Source of the DNA: an uncultured Rhodospirillaceae bacterium
Lineage (GTDB): Bacteria; Pseudomonadota; Alphaproteobacteria; Reyranellales; Reyranellaceae
Assembly: GCA_945952105.1 (NCBI GenBank)
Contig: CAMFGZ010000001.1
Span: 248,001 to 312,000 of the forward strand
Length of the DNA stretch: 64,000 nucleotides
Direction of reading: 5' to 3'
Part shown: positions 17,729 through 26,465 of the stretch, one piece after another
Layout: every line of letters begins with the position of its first letter
Numbering within the stretch: the first letter of the stretch is position 1
Made by a program: the position numbers and the translations under genes
The notes under the pieces: model-generated
What the model was told of the DNA's origin: nothing
The model's input: the letters and a program-made list of their open reading frames with translations, nothing else
The model's database searches: none

Positions 17729-18697
17729 TCAGTCGAGGATGGCGACCTCGTCCACGGTGATCGGCTTGGCGAGCAGGCCGAGCGACTCCAGGGTCGCGAT
17801 GGTGGCTTCCCAGCCGGCGCGGGTCTGCTGACCGGTGGGCGGCCCCGAGAGTTGCTGCGAGACGGTCGCCATGCTTCGGTCGACGTAGCGCGGGGCAAGA
17901 CGGGGGAAGAGGCGCGCAAAGTGCAGGGCGGCATCGCCCGGCCGTTCGCGCACCATATTGTAGCCTTCCTGCACCGCCTCCTCGATCTTCCGGGCGATCT
18001 CGCGCTTCCCGGGATCCGCCCAGGCGGCGTCGTTCACGACCAGGTTCAGGCTGTAGGCCTTCACGCCGAAGTCGCTCAGCCGGATCATGGTGATGCGGCG
18101 GCCCTCGGCAATCAGCTCGGATGGCGCCATTTCGTCATAGTCGATCAGCGCATCGACCTTCTTCTCGACAAGGTCGTAGGCATTCCAGGAAACCGTCGTC
18201 TCCTGGATCTTGCTGCGGTCGAGCTTGTTGGCGGCGAGCAGGGCGCGGAACTCTTCGTTTGTAATGCTGCCCGGCACCAGGCCCAGCGTCTTGCCGTAGA
18301 GGTCGCGTGGATGGGCGATGCGGTCCTCGCCCCGCGTGTAGATCACTGTCGGCGTCTTGGCGTAGTAGACGGCGATGCTCTTCACCGGGACGCCCTTTGA
18401 GCGCCCGATGGCGGTGGCGATGCCGCTCGACGAGCCGATCCAGTATTGCTTGCCCGAGCCGATCATCTCCGCCGATGAGATCGCGCCCTGCGTTTCGGCG
18501 AAGGTGACTTCCAGGCCGCGCCGTTCGAAGGCGCCCATTTCTCGCGCGAGATAGAAGCCCGCGTAGGTCGGAAGCGCCTTCCAGTCGAGAAGGATCTCCA
18601 CTTTCTGGAGGGTTTCCGGCGCAGGCTGCGCCGGGACGGGCAACGGGCACAGCAGGGCCAAGGCGGAGGCAAGCACCAGGCGGCGGCTGGAAGGCAT
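17729..18697 (-). CDS. NMT1/THI5-like ABC transporter substrate-binding protein
   Basis: A 322-residue periplasmic binding protein of the NMT1/SsuA-like class, which binds pyrimidine precursors, sulfonates or nitrate-like ligands. The signal peptide SSRRLVLASALALLCPL precedes a mature start at ETLQKVEILLDWKALPTYAG; the FYLAREMGAFERRGLEV that follows is the family signature. VNDAAWADPGKREIARKI is the C-terminal lobe. The start at 18697 is chosen because longer versions add a non-signal extension. No permease or ATPase is adjacent, so it is an orphan receptor. Confidence 0.85.
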   Translation of the reverse strand: MPSSRRLVLASALALLCPLPVPAQPAPETLQKVEILLDWKALPTYAGFYLAREMGAFERRGLEVTFAETQGAISSAEMIGSGKQYWIGSSSGIATAIGRSKGVPVKSIAVYYAKTPTVIYTRGEDRIAHPRDLYGKTLGLVPGSITNEEFRALLAANKLDRSKIQETTVSWNAYDLVEKKVDALIDYDEMAPSELIAEGRRITMIRLSDFGVKAYSLNLVVNDAAWADPGKREIARKIEEAVQEGYNMVRERPGDAALHFARLFPRLAPRYVDRSMATVSQQLSGPPTGQQTRAGWEATIATLESLGLLAKPITVDEVAILD

Positions 18698-18798
18698 GAA
18701 GGAAATCCTGAAGAACGGTGTACGAACGGTGACGGTGAAACATGTCATAACGGCGTCCGGATCGGGGAGCGATTTCACGGCCGCTGCGTTTTGCGCCA

Positions 18799-19680
18799 GT
18801 GAGCGAATTTGCCCCCTCGGGCCGCGTCAGGCGGTTGCTGATCGAAACTGTCGAAGGCTTCATCGACGACGATGCGTTCAGTCGCGGCGCGTCGATCGCC
18901 TACTTCACCCTGTTTTCGCTGGCGCCGACACTATTGCTCGTCATTGCCATCGCCGGACTGGTCTTCGGCCAGGATGCCGCGCAAGGGGCGGTCGTCGAGC
19001 AGTTGAGCGGTCTCATGGGACGCGACACGGCAGAGGCGCTTCAAGCGATGATCCGCAGCGCAGGAGATCGACTGAGCGGTGTGCTGGCCACCGTCATAGG
19101 TCTAGTTACCATCTTGCTCGCGGCCAGCGGTGTGTTCGGTGAGGTGCAGTCCGCGCTCAACGCGATCTGGAAGGCCAAGTCGACGCGCTCGACCATGTCT
19201 CGCCTGGTGCGCGCACGAATTGCCAGTTTCGGCCTCGTGATCACGCTCGGCTTCGTGCTGATGGTTTCGCTGACCCTCAGCGCGGCGCTGACGGCCCTCG
19301 CGAAATTCCTGAAACACAGGCTTCCCGTCGCGGAATTCGCGGTGCAGGCGATCGATCTCTCGATCTCCGTGGTACTGATCTCCGGCATGTTCGCCATCAT
19401 GTACAAGGTGCTGCCCGATACGCCCATCCGGTGGCGCGATGTGGCGATCGGCGCGCTGATGGCGACCGGACTGTTCGAGGGTGGCAAGTACGTGATCGCG
19501 CTCTACATCGGCCAGACCGATGTCGCCACCAGCTTCGGTGCGGCCGGCGCCCTCATCGTTCTCCTGCTGTGGATCTTCTACTCGACCTTGATTTTCCTTC
19601 TGGGCGCCGAGTTCACGCGCGCCTGGACTCACATCTACGGCGCCCGCTGCGAGCGCGCGGAGCGAAGCGAGGCGGCCTAG
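18799..19680 (+). CDS. yihY: YihY/BrkB family inner membrane protein
   Basis: A 293-residue membrane protein of the YihY/virulence factor BrkB family, once misnamed ribonuclease BN. The family hallmark FSRGASIAYFTLFSLAPTLL is present near residue 29, with about six helices in total. The stretch GASGVFGEVQSALNAIW (preceded by AA) and the late GAAGALIVLLLWIFYSTLI are typical. The start is GTG 18799. Its biochemical role is unknown. Its stop TAG shares the palindrome CTAG with the stop of the small convergent gene that follows. Confidence 0.88.
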   Translation: MSEFAPSGRVRRLLIETVEGFIDDDAFSRGASIAYFTLFSLAPTLLLVIAIAGLVFGQDAAQGAVVEQLSGLMGRDTAEALQAMIRSAGDRLSGVLATVIGLVTILLAASGVFGEVQSALNAIWKAKSTRSTMSRLVRARIASFGLVITLGFVLMVSLTLSAALTALAKFLKHRLPVAEFAVQAIDLSISVVLISGMFAIMYKVLPDTPIRWRDVAIGALMATGLFEGGKYVIALYIGQTDVATSFGAAGALIVLLLWIFYSTLIFLLGAEFTRAWTHIYGARCERAERSEAA

Positions 19681-19901
19681 CTGGTGATCGCGAAGGTGAT
19701 CAGAAGGGCAAGCGTGCCGCCCAGGCCAAGGAGCACCGCCAGCACCGGTATGTGGCCGAGGAAAGCCAAGGCCATGCAGACGAGCACAAGCACGATGTGC
19801 AGCACGGCGAACAGCACCAGCTTGCTGAAGCCGTTGTACGTTTCCTGATGATCCCTGAGTTCCCGATCCGAGTTCTCGCGGGTGTCGACGATGGTGGCCA
19901 T
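19677..19901 (-). CDS. aa3-type cytochrome c oxidase subunit IV-like small membrane protein
   Basis: A 74-residue protein with an N-terminal polar part ending DHQETYNGFSKL, the conserved stretch of the alphaproteobacterial aa3 oxidase subunit IV family. Two hydrophobic segments follow (LVLFAVLHIVLVLVCMALAF and a second near the C-terminus). In that family the peptide lies against subunit I/III. No oxidase genes are close, so it may be an orphan paralogue. A longer upstream start at 20012 would give a basic extension that no family member has. Its stop overlaps the YihY stop in the shared CTAG. Confidence 0.75.
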   Translation of the reverse strand: MATIVDTRENSDRELRDHQETYNGFSKLVLFAVLHIVLVLVCMALAFLGHIPVLAVLLGLGGTLALLITFAITS

Positions 19902-20017
19902 GGTGAGTCCTTCGTGCGGCTTGAACTTCCGCTCAAACGCTCCCGTAGCCTGCCCGTTGCTGGGGCGACTTCGTCTTGGGCTTGTCGAACGAACCTGCCC
20001 TCGCCATACCATTGGGT

Positions 20018-20536
20018 ATGAAATCCGCTCTTTCCACTCTCTTGGTCATTCTCCTGACGGCGCTGGCCTGGCCTGCATCCGCGCAGTCCTATGAAGAGCA
20101 GATGCGGCAGGCTGCGGGTGCTTACGAGCGAAAGGACATGGCGACCGCCGCGCGCATCTGGAAGGTCTGGGCCGGCAAGGGCGAGGCCGAAGCACAGACC
20201 CTGCTGGGCGCGATGTACTGGAGTGGCGAAGGCGTGCCACGAAACCTCGAGGAGGCTGCGCGGCTTTATCTTGCCGCCGCCAGGCAAGGATATGCACGAG
20301 CCCAGAACAATATCGGCTTCATGCTGGGGTTCGGCGAGGGCGTCCCGCCGCGCGACGACATCGAGGCCTACAAGTGGATCAAGCTGGCCATCGACCGTTA
20401 CACGGCAAAGAACCAGGACCGGCTCGATCAGGCCCGGAAGGACCTCGCGACCCTCGCTGCGCGCATGAACCCTGCGCAAATTGCCGAGGCGGAAAAGCGT
20501 GTCCGGGCATGGAAACCGAGTCCCCGGGTGAGGTAA
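20018..20536 (+). CDS. Secreted Sel1-repeat protein
   Basis: A 172-residue exported protein. The signal peptide MKSALSTLLVILLTALAWPA ends near SAQSYEE. The mature part is made of Sel1-like (short TPR-like) helical repeats, seen in AQTLLGAMYWSGEGVPRNLE and ARAQNNIGFMLGFGEGVP. Such repeats are protein-interaction scaffolds. The start at 20018 sits directly at the signal peptide. It lies 62 bp upstream of the M23 peptidase on the same strand, so the two could be co-expressed in cell-wall work, but this is inference. Confidence 0.85.
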   Translation: MKSALSTLLVILLTALAWPASAQSYEEQMRQAAGAYERKDMATAARIWKVWAGKGEAEAQTLLGAMYWSGEGVPRNLEEAARLYLAAARQGYARAQNNIGFMLGFGEGVPPRDDIEAYKWIKLAIDRYTAKNQDRLDQARKDLATLAARMNPAQIAEAEKRVRAWKPSPRVR

Positions 20537-20598
20537 GGTCAGCGACCACGCGGCGGTCACGAGCGATGCCCCGACGTCGGCCCTACAAGAAGGACCTG

Positions 20599-22080
20599 AT
20601 GACTAGACCCTCGGTCGCCGCGGCTTTTGCCGCCTCATTGCTTTTTGGCGGGATGTCTCAAGGCATCGCCGGCGATCTGCCGTGGGGTGAGACGGCGGAT
20701 GATCGGGCGAAAGCCGAGGGTCGCGCCGCCGAAATACGCCTTCTCGGCCAGGAGCCGCGGCCGCTCCACGACCAGCCATCGATCCTCGCGGGACTGCGCG
20801 ATCATCTGCATTTCGTGGAAATCGCATCGGTCGATGCTCTGCTGGCACGAAGCGTCGCCATAGAGATTGCGGCGCCCCAGCCTCTGATGGTTGTCGCCGA
20901 CAATCTTCCGCCGCCTGTCGTGACAGGACCCGTGCCGGACGCCGTGCTGGCCGAGGGGCGCACGGTTGCCGACAGGATGCTGGGCGACGGGCTAGACGAG
21001 GAGCGGCTGCAGGCCTACCTGCCCTTCGAACGCAGGATCGGCGTTTCCGGCGTGGTCGCCGGCGGCTCGCTGGAGCTTTCGGCCGTGGCCGCCGGCGTTC
21101 CCGCGCCGGCGATGTTGGAAGCCATGCAGGCGCTTGCCACCTCGGTCGATCTTGCCCGGGAAATGCGCAACGGGGACAGGTTCTACGTTCGCTACGAGCG
21201 GGCCTTCACGCAGGCGGGCGCGCCGCTCGATGTCGGTCGCGTGCTTTGGCTGGAACTGCGCACGCCCAAGGGCGTGATGGCGATCCATCGCTTCCGCACT
21301 CGCGACAATATCGAACGTTTCTGGATGGCGAGCGGCCAGTCCGCGACGCTGCCGTCGTTTCGCCTGCCACTGGACAGCGTGTCCATCTCGTCCGGCTTCG
21401 GACTGCGGGCAGATCCGTTCGACCAGCCGCCGCCGCTCTATGCCGGCAAGCCGCAGGGCGCCGGTGGCCCGTTGCGCGACCGGCCCGCGCTGCCGCCCGG
21501 CCTGCCGACCGGCGGGGCGCTCGACATGCCGCGTGCCGCCGGGGGCTTCGCGTCAGCGGCGCCGATGCCCGGCTTGTCTTCCTACGGCGGCTCGTCCTAC
21601 GGCGGAACGCGACCGGCGCCGGCCTACGCGATCGCACCGCGTTCCTCCCGGTCGCTTTTCATGCATGAAGGCGTCGACATGGTCGCGCCGTCGGGCACGC
21701 CGGTCCGTGCCGCCGCCGACGGGCTCGTCGTCGGCGCGGCGCCGAACGGCAGGTACGGAAACTGGGTCCGCATCGAGCATGGCGCAAGGCTGGCCACTGT
21801 CTATGGCCACATGCTGGGCTTCGCGCCCGGCCTCCAGCCCGGCATGACGGTGTCCCGCGGAGATGTCATCGGCTTCGTGGGCAGCACCGGCCGTTCGACC
21901 GGCGCCCATCTCCACTTCGAACTCCAGGTCGACGGAAAGCCGGTCAATCCGGTCACGCATCCAGAACTGAAGCGCGCCCAGTTGCGCGGGCCGGAGTTCG
22001 AGCGTTTCCGCAAGCAGGTTGCCGCCAGCGTGGCGGAACGCGATCTCGAAGCGAAAGCCGCCGCTTCAGTCGGCGATTGA
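20599..22080 (+). CDS. M23-family peptidoglycan DD-metallopeptidase
   Basis: A 493-residue exported metallopeptidase. The signal peptide covers about residues 1-25. The C-terminal LytM domain carries the zinc ligands in HEGVDM (HxxxD) and HLHFELQ (HxH), plus GRYGNWVRIEHG and TGRSTGAH. The middle has a partner domain typical of large M23 proteins, then a Pro/Gly/Ser-rich linker of about 90 residues (around 21420-21640). It probably trims peptidoglycan cross-links. An upstream ATG at 20566 would add a basic MPRRRPYKKDL. The last 15 bp overlap the convergent permease gene. Confidence 0.88.
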   Translation: MTRPSVAAAFAASLLFGGMSQGIAGDLPWGETADDRAKAEGRAAEIRLLGQEPRPLHDQPSILAGLRDHLHFVEIASVDALLARSVAIEIAAPQPLMVVADNLPPPVVTGPVPDAVLAEGRTVADRMLGDGLDEERLQAYLPFERRIGVSGVVAGGSLELSAVAAGVPAPAMLEAMQALATSVDLAREMRNGDRFYVRYERAFTQAGAPLDVGRVLWLELRTPKGVMAIHRFRTRDNIERFWMASGQSATLPSFRLPLDSVSISSGFGLRADPFDQPPPLYAGKPQGAGGPLRDRPALPPGLPTGGALDMPRAAGGFASAAPMPGLSSYGGSSYGGTRPAPAYAIAPRSSRSLFMHEGVDMVAPSGTPVRAAADGLVVGAAPNGRYGNWVRIEHGARLATVYGHMLGFAPGLQPGMTVSRGDVIGFVGSTGRSTGAHLHFELQVDGKPVNPVTHPELKRAQLRGPEFERFRKQVAASVAERDLEAKAAASVGD

Positions 22081-23562
22081 GGCGCGGGCCCTGAGCGCGA
22101 AGGCCTCCTCCGGCGAAAGCACGAGCCGGTGGCGACCGACGAGGGCAAACCAGACGATACCTGCCGCGAACCAGGCACCGACACCCAGCACGCCCGAGAC
22201 GAACACCGGGTCGAGAAGCTGGTAGACCAGTGTCACGCTCGCGATCACCATGGTGACGACCGCACCCACTCGTCCCAGAGGCGAGCGATAGGGGCGCGCC
22301 AGGGCCGGCAGTCGCGCCCGCAACACCAGGAAGCTCACCGCCTGAAGCAGGTAGGAAAGCATCGCGCCGGCAACGGCCATGTTGAGCAGCATGCCCTGGA
22401 TCACGGCACTGCCTTTCTCGGCGCCCATGCCGAACCACAAGGCGAAGAGGAGGCCGAGCGCGACGGCCGAGCCGGCGATCAGCGCGATGTGCGGCGTCTT
22501 GTGACGCGGATGGGTGATCGACAGGAAACGCGGAAAGTAGCCGGCGCGCGACAGCGAATAGATCTGGCGACCTTTGGCGAAGAGGATCGTATGGAAGCTC
22601 GCGATCAAGCCGATGCAGGCGACCAGCGCGAGGAGCTTTGCGAGCCCGTTGCCGAAGGTCGCACGGAAGCCGTCGAGCAGTGGCTCGCCTGAGCTGGCGA
22701 GCTGGAAGCTGCCGGGTGAGACGGAGGGATTGAGCCAGACGATGAGGCCGGCGGAAACGAGGAGCGTCAGAAGTCCGGCGACGATGCCGCGCGGGATGTC
22801 GCGCGACGGCTCCCGTGCTTCCTCGGCGGCGAGCGGAAGCTGCTCTATGGCGAGGAACAGCCAGACCGCGAAGGGAAGGGCCGCGAGCGCGCCGTGCAGG
22901 CCGAACGGCAGAAGCGGTCCGCCACCCTGCGGCAGCTCGACAGGCTTGCCGTCGGGCCCGGCGCCGATGTTGAGTGCATGGCGGCTGAAATCGGCAACGG
23001 GCAGTGCGGAGATCCAGAACACGGCCAGGCAGGCGAGGGACACCAGCGTGATGACGACGGTCACCCTGAACGAAAGCTCGACGCCGAGGACGTTGAGCGC
23101 CACGAACACCGCGTAGGCGGCGATCCAGTAGGCCGGCAACCAGGCCGGCGGCGTCTCGAACACGGCTGCGAGGTAGGTGGCGAGGAAGGAGACGATGACG
23201 GCCGGCGTCAGGACATACTCGACGTTCTCGCACAGGCCGGTGACGAAGCCGCCCCACGGTCCCATCGAGGCCCGCGCGAAGGAATAGGCGCCGCCCGTAT
23301 GGGGCAAGGCCGCCGCCATCTCGGCGATGCAGAAGACGAGGCCGAGATACATAACGGCGATGATGCACGCCGCCAGGGCATAGCCGCCCCAGCCACCCGC
23401 CAGGAGGCCGAGGTTCCACCCGGAGTAGTGGCCCGAGATGACGGCGCCGACACCGAGGGCCCACAGCGAAAAGATGCCTGCATAGCGGCGCAGCCCGCGG
23501 CGGGCGAAGTAGTCCTCTGTAACGGTCTGGTAAGGTGTGCCCGGTAGCGTCATGGCCTCCAT
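22066..23562 (-). CDS. APC-family permease, ethanolamine/amino-acid type
   Basis: A 498-residue transporter with about 12 helices. The opening GVGAVISGHYSGWNLGL resembles the ethanolamine-permease branch of the amino acid-polyamine-organocation superfamily, and EMAAALPHTGGAYSFARAS is the conserved helix-3 stretch. RQIYSLSRAGYFPRFLS is the intracellular loop common to the family. The substrate is not certain; ethanolamine or an amino acid are both possible. No ethanolamine ammonia-lyase genes are in the window. Divergent from the next gene with 29 bp between, so they share a promoter region. Confidence 0.85.
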   Translation of the reverse strand: MEAMTLPGTPYQTVTEDYFARRGLRRYAGIFSLWALGVGAVISGHYSGWNLGLLAGGWGGYALAACIIAVMYLGLVFCIAEMAAALPHTGGAYSFARASMGPWGGFVTGLCENVEYVLTPAVIVSFLATYLAAVFETPPAWLPAYWIAAYAVFVALNVLGVELSFRVTVVITLVSLACLAVFWISALPVADFSRHALNIGAGPDGKPVELPQGGGPLLPFGLHGALAALPFAVWLFLAIEQLPLAAEEAREPSRDIPRGIVAGLLTLLVSAGLIVWLNPSVSPGSFQLASSGEPLLDGFRATFGNGLAKLLALVACIGLIASFHTILFAKGRQIYSLSRAGYFPRFLSITHPRHKTPHIALIAGSAVALGLLFALWFGMGAEKGSAVIQGMLLNMAVAGAMLSYLLQAVSFLVLRARLPALARPYRSPLGRVGAVVTMVIASVTLVYQLLDPVFVSGVLGVGAWFAAGIVWFALVGRHRLVLSPEEAFALRARASIAD

Positions 23563-23591
23563 ACTAGCGGTCTGGGCCGTGATACGACGAG

Positions 23592-24350
23592 GTGGAAGCG
23601 TTGAGTGCAGTCTTGGTCGCCCTCTGTGCCCTCGGCTTGATCCTGCTTGCGACGTTGCTCGGTGTCTTGCTGCGGCATGTGTTGCCCGAGAAGCATCTGA
23701 GCGGAGATTCCAAGGATGTCATCAAGCTGGCGACGGCGCTGGTCGCCACGATGGCAGCCCTCGTGACGGCCCTTCTCTTCGCTTCGACCCGTGCTTCCTA
23801 CGAGGCGACCAACAGCCAGGTCGGCCAGCTCACCGCCAATGTGATCGAGCTCGACCGGCTCCTGCAGGACTATGGCGCCGAAGGTTTCGCGCTGCGCCAG
23901 GCGCTTCGCCAGGACGTCATCGCCATCGTGAACACGATCTGGCGCGATGAGACGTCGCCTAACCAGACAGCGGCACAGGACTCGGTATCCGAAGCACGGG
24001 TCATCACCCGGTTGCGTCAGTTGGCGCCGAGCGATCCGCTGCAGACCTCCCTGCAGGCGAGGGCGTCGATGGTGAGCAACGCCCTGGCGCAGATACAGCT
24101 GGCTCTCTTCTCGCACCCGGAGGACTCTCTTTCGAAGCCTTTCGTTTGCGTACTGGTGCTCTGGCTCTGCTTCATTTTCGGCACTTTTGCCATGTCGGCG
24201 GATGCCAACGGGACGATGCTGAGCGTCCTGTTCTTCTGCGCGCTCTCGGCCGCCAGCGCGATCTATCTGATCCTGGAACTGGGCCAGCCGTTCGACGGTC
24301 TCATGCAGATTTCGAGCGGCGCGCTGCGTCACGCGCTGCCGCCGCTCTAG
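23592..24350 (+). CDS. DUF4239-like membrane protein
   Basis: A 252-residue membrane protein with an N-terminal helix pair, a soluble central segment of about 90 residues, and two C-terminal helices. HLSGDSKDVIKLATALVATM and LVTALLFASTRASYEA match the DUF4239 (bestrophin-like) group. Function is not known; a channel-like role is only suggested by the bestrophin resemblance. The start is a GTG at 23592; a TTG at 23601 is equally placed. Not clearly linked to its neighbours. Confidence 0.7.
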   Translation: MEALSAVLVALCALGLILLATLLGVLLRHVLPEKHLSGDSKDVIKLATALVATMAALVTALLFASTRASYEATNSQVGQLTANVIELDRLLQDYGAEGFALRQALRQDVIAIVNTIWRDETSPNQTAAQDSVSEARVITRLRQLAPSDPLQTSLQARASMVSNALAQIQLALFSHPEDSLSKPFVCVLVLWLCFIFGTFAMSADANGTMLSVLFFCALSAASAIYLILELGQPFDGLMQISSGALRHALPPL

Positions 24351-24403
24351 CGGGATGAACGGCCGGCAGCCCGGAGGCCGCCGACCGGTATCGGGTTGCG
24401 CGC

Positions 24404-25129
24404 TCAGTCCCAGGCGGCGTCGACGATCTGTCCGGCCTCGGACAGAACGAGGGTCAGGCGATTGGGCTCGTAATCGTAGCTTGGGATGCCGTCGGCCGGG
24501 CGGATGATGCGCAGCGGATAGGGAAGGTCTTCTTCCTTCACCACGTTGCCGGCGGCCTGTCCGGCGGGCGCGGCGGCGCCCTTGGCCTGGAAGTACTTGC
24601 CGAGGCACTTGGCGCAGTCTTCCTTCGGCGCGGCGACTTCGGCATAGCCCGGGAGGGTCTTGAGCGACACGGCGTTGTAGCCCGAGCGGACGCGGATGCC
24701 CTTGTAGGGATGGCCGTTGGCGACCGGGAGGATGGCCTCGACCACCATGAAGGGTCCGAGCGGCGCCATGTCCTGAGGCGCGCCAGCCTGGAAGATCAGG
24801 TCGAGCATGCCGTCGATGCCTTCGCCGCGGGTGATCGGCAGGAGGTGCGGTTCGCTCCAGCCGTTCGAGGTGACGAGGCCGCGGGCGCGGATGATGTCCA
24901 TGCCGCCGTCACGCGACGAGCGGATCAGCTCGACGCTGGTGACGAACATCACCGGGAAGGGCCGGCTGCCTTCCGGGCCCGGCGCACCGCCGCCCGGCGT
25001 CGGGCCGGCATCCTTGGGTGTCGACGGTGCGGCCTGTGGCGCCTGCTGTTGCGCGCCGGCGGCGAGGCTGCCCAGCATCGTGCCGGCGGCGACGAGGGAG
25101 GCGAGGGCGAAGAGCTTCTTGCGGGTCAT
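24404..25129 (-). CDS. Secreted CxxC protein A of the Grr-type locus (unknown family)
   Basis: A 241-residue exported protein I do not recognise. It has a signal peptide (KKLFALASLVAAGTMLG), an Ala/Gln/Pro-rich linker with TPKDAGPTPGGGAPG, then a folded domain starting PFPVMFVTSVELIRSSRDGG. A CxxC lies in KEDCAKCLGKYF. It ends in NRLTLVLSEAGQIVDAAWD. The start at 25129 has GAGGA in place. It is last in the Grr-type cluster, 89 bp after precursor 1. The last ~180 codons are identical at the DNA level to protein B (25702-26451). Likely an accessory of the modified peptide; carrier, protector and receptor are all guesses. Confidence 0.8.
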   Translation of the reverse strand: MTRKKLFALASLVAAGTMLGSLAAGAQQQAPQAAPSTPKDAGPTPGGGAPGPEGSRPFPVMFVTSVELIRSSRDGGMDIIRARGLVTSNGWSEPHLLPITRGEGIDGMLDLIFQAGAPQDMAPLGPFMVVEAILPVANGHPYKGIRVRSGYNAVSLKTLPGYAEVAAPKEDCAKCLGKYFQAKGAAAPAGQAAGNVVKEEDLPYPLRIIRPADGIPSYDYEPNRLTLVLSEAGQIVDAAWD

Positions 25130-26247
25130 GACATCCTCGAAGGCTGTGCGGCGCTGCTGCCGCTCGGGATATGCGGAACGTGAAGGACGATCAGAAAGGT
25201 TGCCCCGAGAGGCACGGCCTACCAGTTGTGCCAGCCGTTGTGCCAGCCGTTGCCCCAACCGCCATTTCCCCAGCCACCGTTATGCCAGCCATTGCCCCAG
25301 CCGCCGTTGCGCCAGCCGCCCCAGCCCCAGCCGCGGTGCCAGCCGTTGCCCCACCAGGCGAGCTGCTGCTCGGGGTCGATGGCGACGAAGGGCTCGCCGT
25401 CCTTGCGATACTGATCCAGGGCGCCGGTGACGTCGGTGCGAAGTGATTGCAGGCGTTCCGAAACGGAAGCCTTGCTGGTGTCTTCGGGCGCGGCAACGGC
25501 GGTGGCCGAGGCGTCGGCGGCGGCGAGGCCGACCGAGAGGCCGAAAGCGCCCGACGGCAGGAGCTGCGCCAGTGTCCGAAGTGTACGTCGATCCTGTGAC
25601 ATTCGTTATCTCCCTCGAGAGGGCCGCAGCCTGAGCAAGCCCTTGCAGATTGGCAATCGAAACTTCGATGAAAGGCCGTGAAAGACGGGGTCGAGTCTCC
25701 GTCAATCCCAGGCGGCGTCGACGATCTGTCCGGCCTCGGACAGAACGAGGGTCAGGCGATTGGGCTCGTAATCGTAGCTTGGGATGCCGTCGGCCGGGCG
25801 GATGATGCGCAGCGGATAGGGAAGGTCTTCTTCCTTCACCACGTTGCCGGCGGCCTGTCCGGCGGGCGCGGCGGCGCCCTTGGCCTGGAAGTACTTGCCG
25901 AGGCACTTGGCGCAGTCTTCCTTCGGCGCGGCGACTTCGGCATAGCCCGGGAGGGTCTTGAGCGACACGGCGTTGTAGCCCGAGCGGACGCGGATGCCCT
26001 TGTAGGGATGGCCGTTGGCGACCGGGAGGATGGCCTCGACCACCATGAAGGGTCCGAGCGGCGCCATGTCCTGAGGCGCGCCAGCCTGGAAGATCAGGTC
26101 GAGCATGCCGTCGATGCCTTCGCCGCGGGTGATCGGCAGGAGGTGCGGTTCGCTCCAGCCGTTCGAGGTGACGAGGCCGCGGGCGCGGATGATGTCCATG
26201 CCGCCGTCACGCGACGAGCGGATCAGCTCGACGCTGGTGACGAACAT
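24408..26247. repeat. Tandem duplication: two identical ~542-bp blocks
   Basis: Bases 24408-24949 and 25706-26247 appear identical when compared by eye, an offset of 1298 bp. Differences begin right at both ends (24407 versus 25705, and 24950 versus 26248). The blocks cover the 3' ends of secreted proteins A and B. The rest of the two genes and the neighbouring precursor genes are clearly diverged. This points to recent gene conversion acting on an older duplication. Confidence 0.85.
25219..25602 (-). CDS. grrA: GrrA-like rSAM-modified peptide precursor 1
   Basis: A 127-residue RiPP-type precursor. Residues 1-40 are an Arg-rich, Ala-rich leader resembling a signal (LAQLLPSGAFGLSVGLAAAD). Residues 45-80 are a conserved recognition segment (SERLQSLRTDV to AIDPEQQLAW). 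Residues 83-127 are the core, made of Trp, Gly, His and Asn, with eight W-x-N triplets (WGN, WRN, WHN) plus one WHR. W-x-N is the expected target for three-residue cyclophane formation by GrrM-type maturases. It closely parallels precursor 2 at 27662. The start at 25602 has GGGAG upstream. Precursor, not enzyme: no active site is expected. Confidence 0.88.
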   Translation of the reverse strand: MSQDRRTLRTLAQLLPSGAFGLSVGLAAADASATAVAAPEDTSKASVSERLQSLRTDVTGALDQYRKDGEPFVAIDPEQQLAWWGNGWHRGWGWGGWRNGGWGNGWHNGGWGNGGWGNGWHNGWHNW

Positions 26248-26451
26248 GACCGGGAAGGGCCGGCTGCCTTCCTGTCCCGGAGCGCCACCGCCCGGCGTCG
26301 GGCCGGCATCCTTGGGTGTCGACGGCGTGGCCTGGGCGGGAGCGGCCTGAGCGGGTGCTGCCGGACGCTGCTGGGCGCTCAACTGCGCGGTGCCCAACAT
26401 CGAGCCGGCGGCCACCAGAGTGGCGAGGGCGAAGAGCTTCGTACGATTCAT
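25702..26451 (-). CDS. Secreted CxxC protein B of the Grr-type locus (unknown family)
   Basis: A 249-residue paralogue of protein A. The signal peptide TKLFALATLVAAGSMLGTAQ is followed by a longer Ala/Gln/Pro linker (SAQQRPAAPAQAAPAQATPS) before the shared domain that begins PFPVMFVTSVEL. The CxxC (CAKC) and the ending DAAWD are the same as in A. The start at 26451 has GAGGAAA. It begins only 15 bp after the maturase stop and precedes precursor 1, so the gene order is precursor 2, maturase, protein B, precursor 1, protein A. The family is unknown to me. Confidence 0.8.
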   Translation of the reverse strand: MNRTKLFALATLVAAGSMLGTAQLSAQQRPAAPAQAAPAQATPSTPKDAGPTPGGGAPGQEGSRPFPVMFVTSVELIRSSRDGGMDIIRARGLVTSNGWSEPHLLPITRGEGIDGMLDLIFQAGAPQDMAPLGPFMVVEAILPVANGHPYKGIRVRSGYNAVSLKTLPGYAEVAAPKEDCAKCLGKYFQAKGAAAPAGQAAGNVVKEEDLPYPLRIIRPADGIPSYDYEPNRLTLVLSEAGQIVDAAWD

Positions 26452-26465
26452 GGTTTCCTCGATGG

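Noticed and set aside
25226..25370. Possible short-repeat array or CRISPR in the 25.2-25.4 kb and 27.7 kb regions
   Set aside because: The repeats are in-frame codons for W-G-N and W-H-N in the peptide precursors, with no spacer structure.
25280..25906. A 208-residue minus-strand frame spanning precursor 1 and part of protein B
   Set aside because: It is the out-of-frame shadow of the duplicated block; the start sits inside protein B in another frame.
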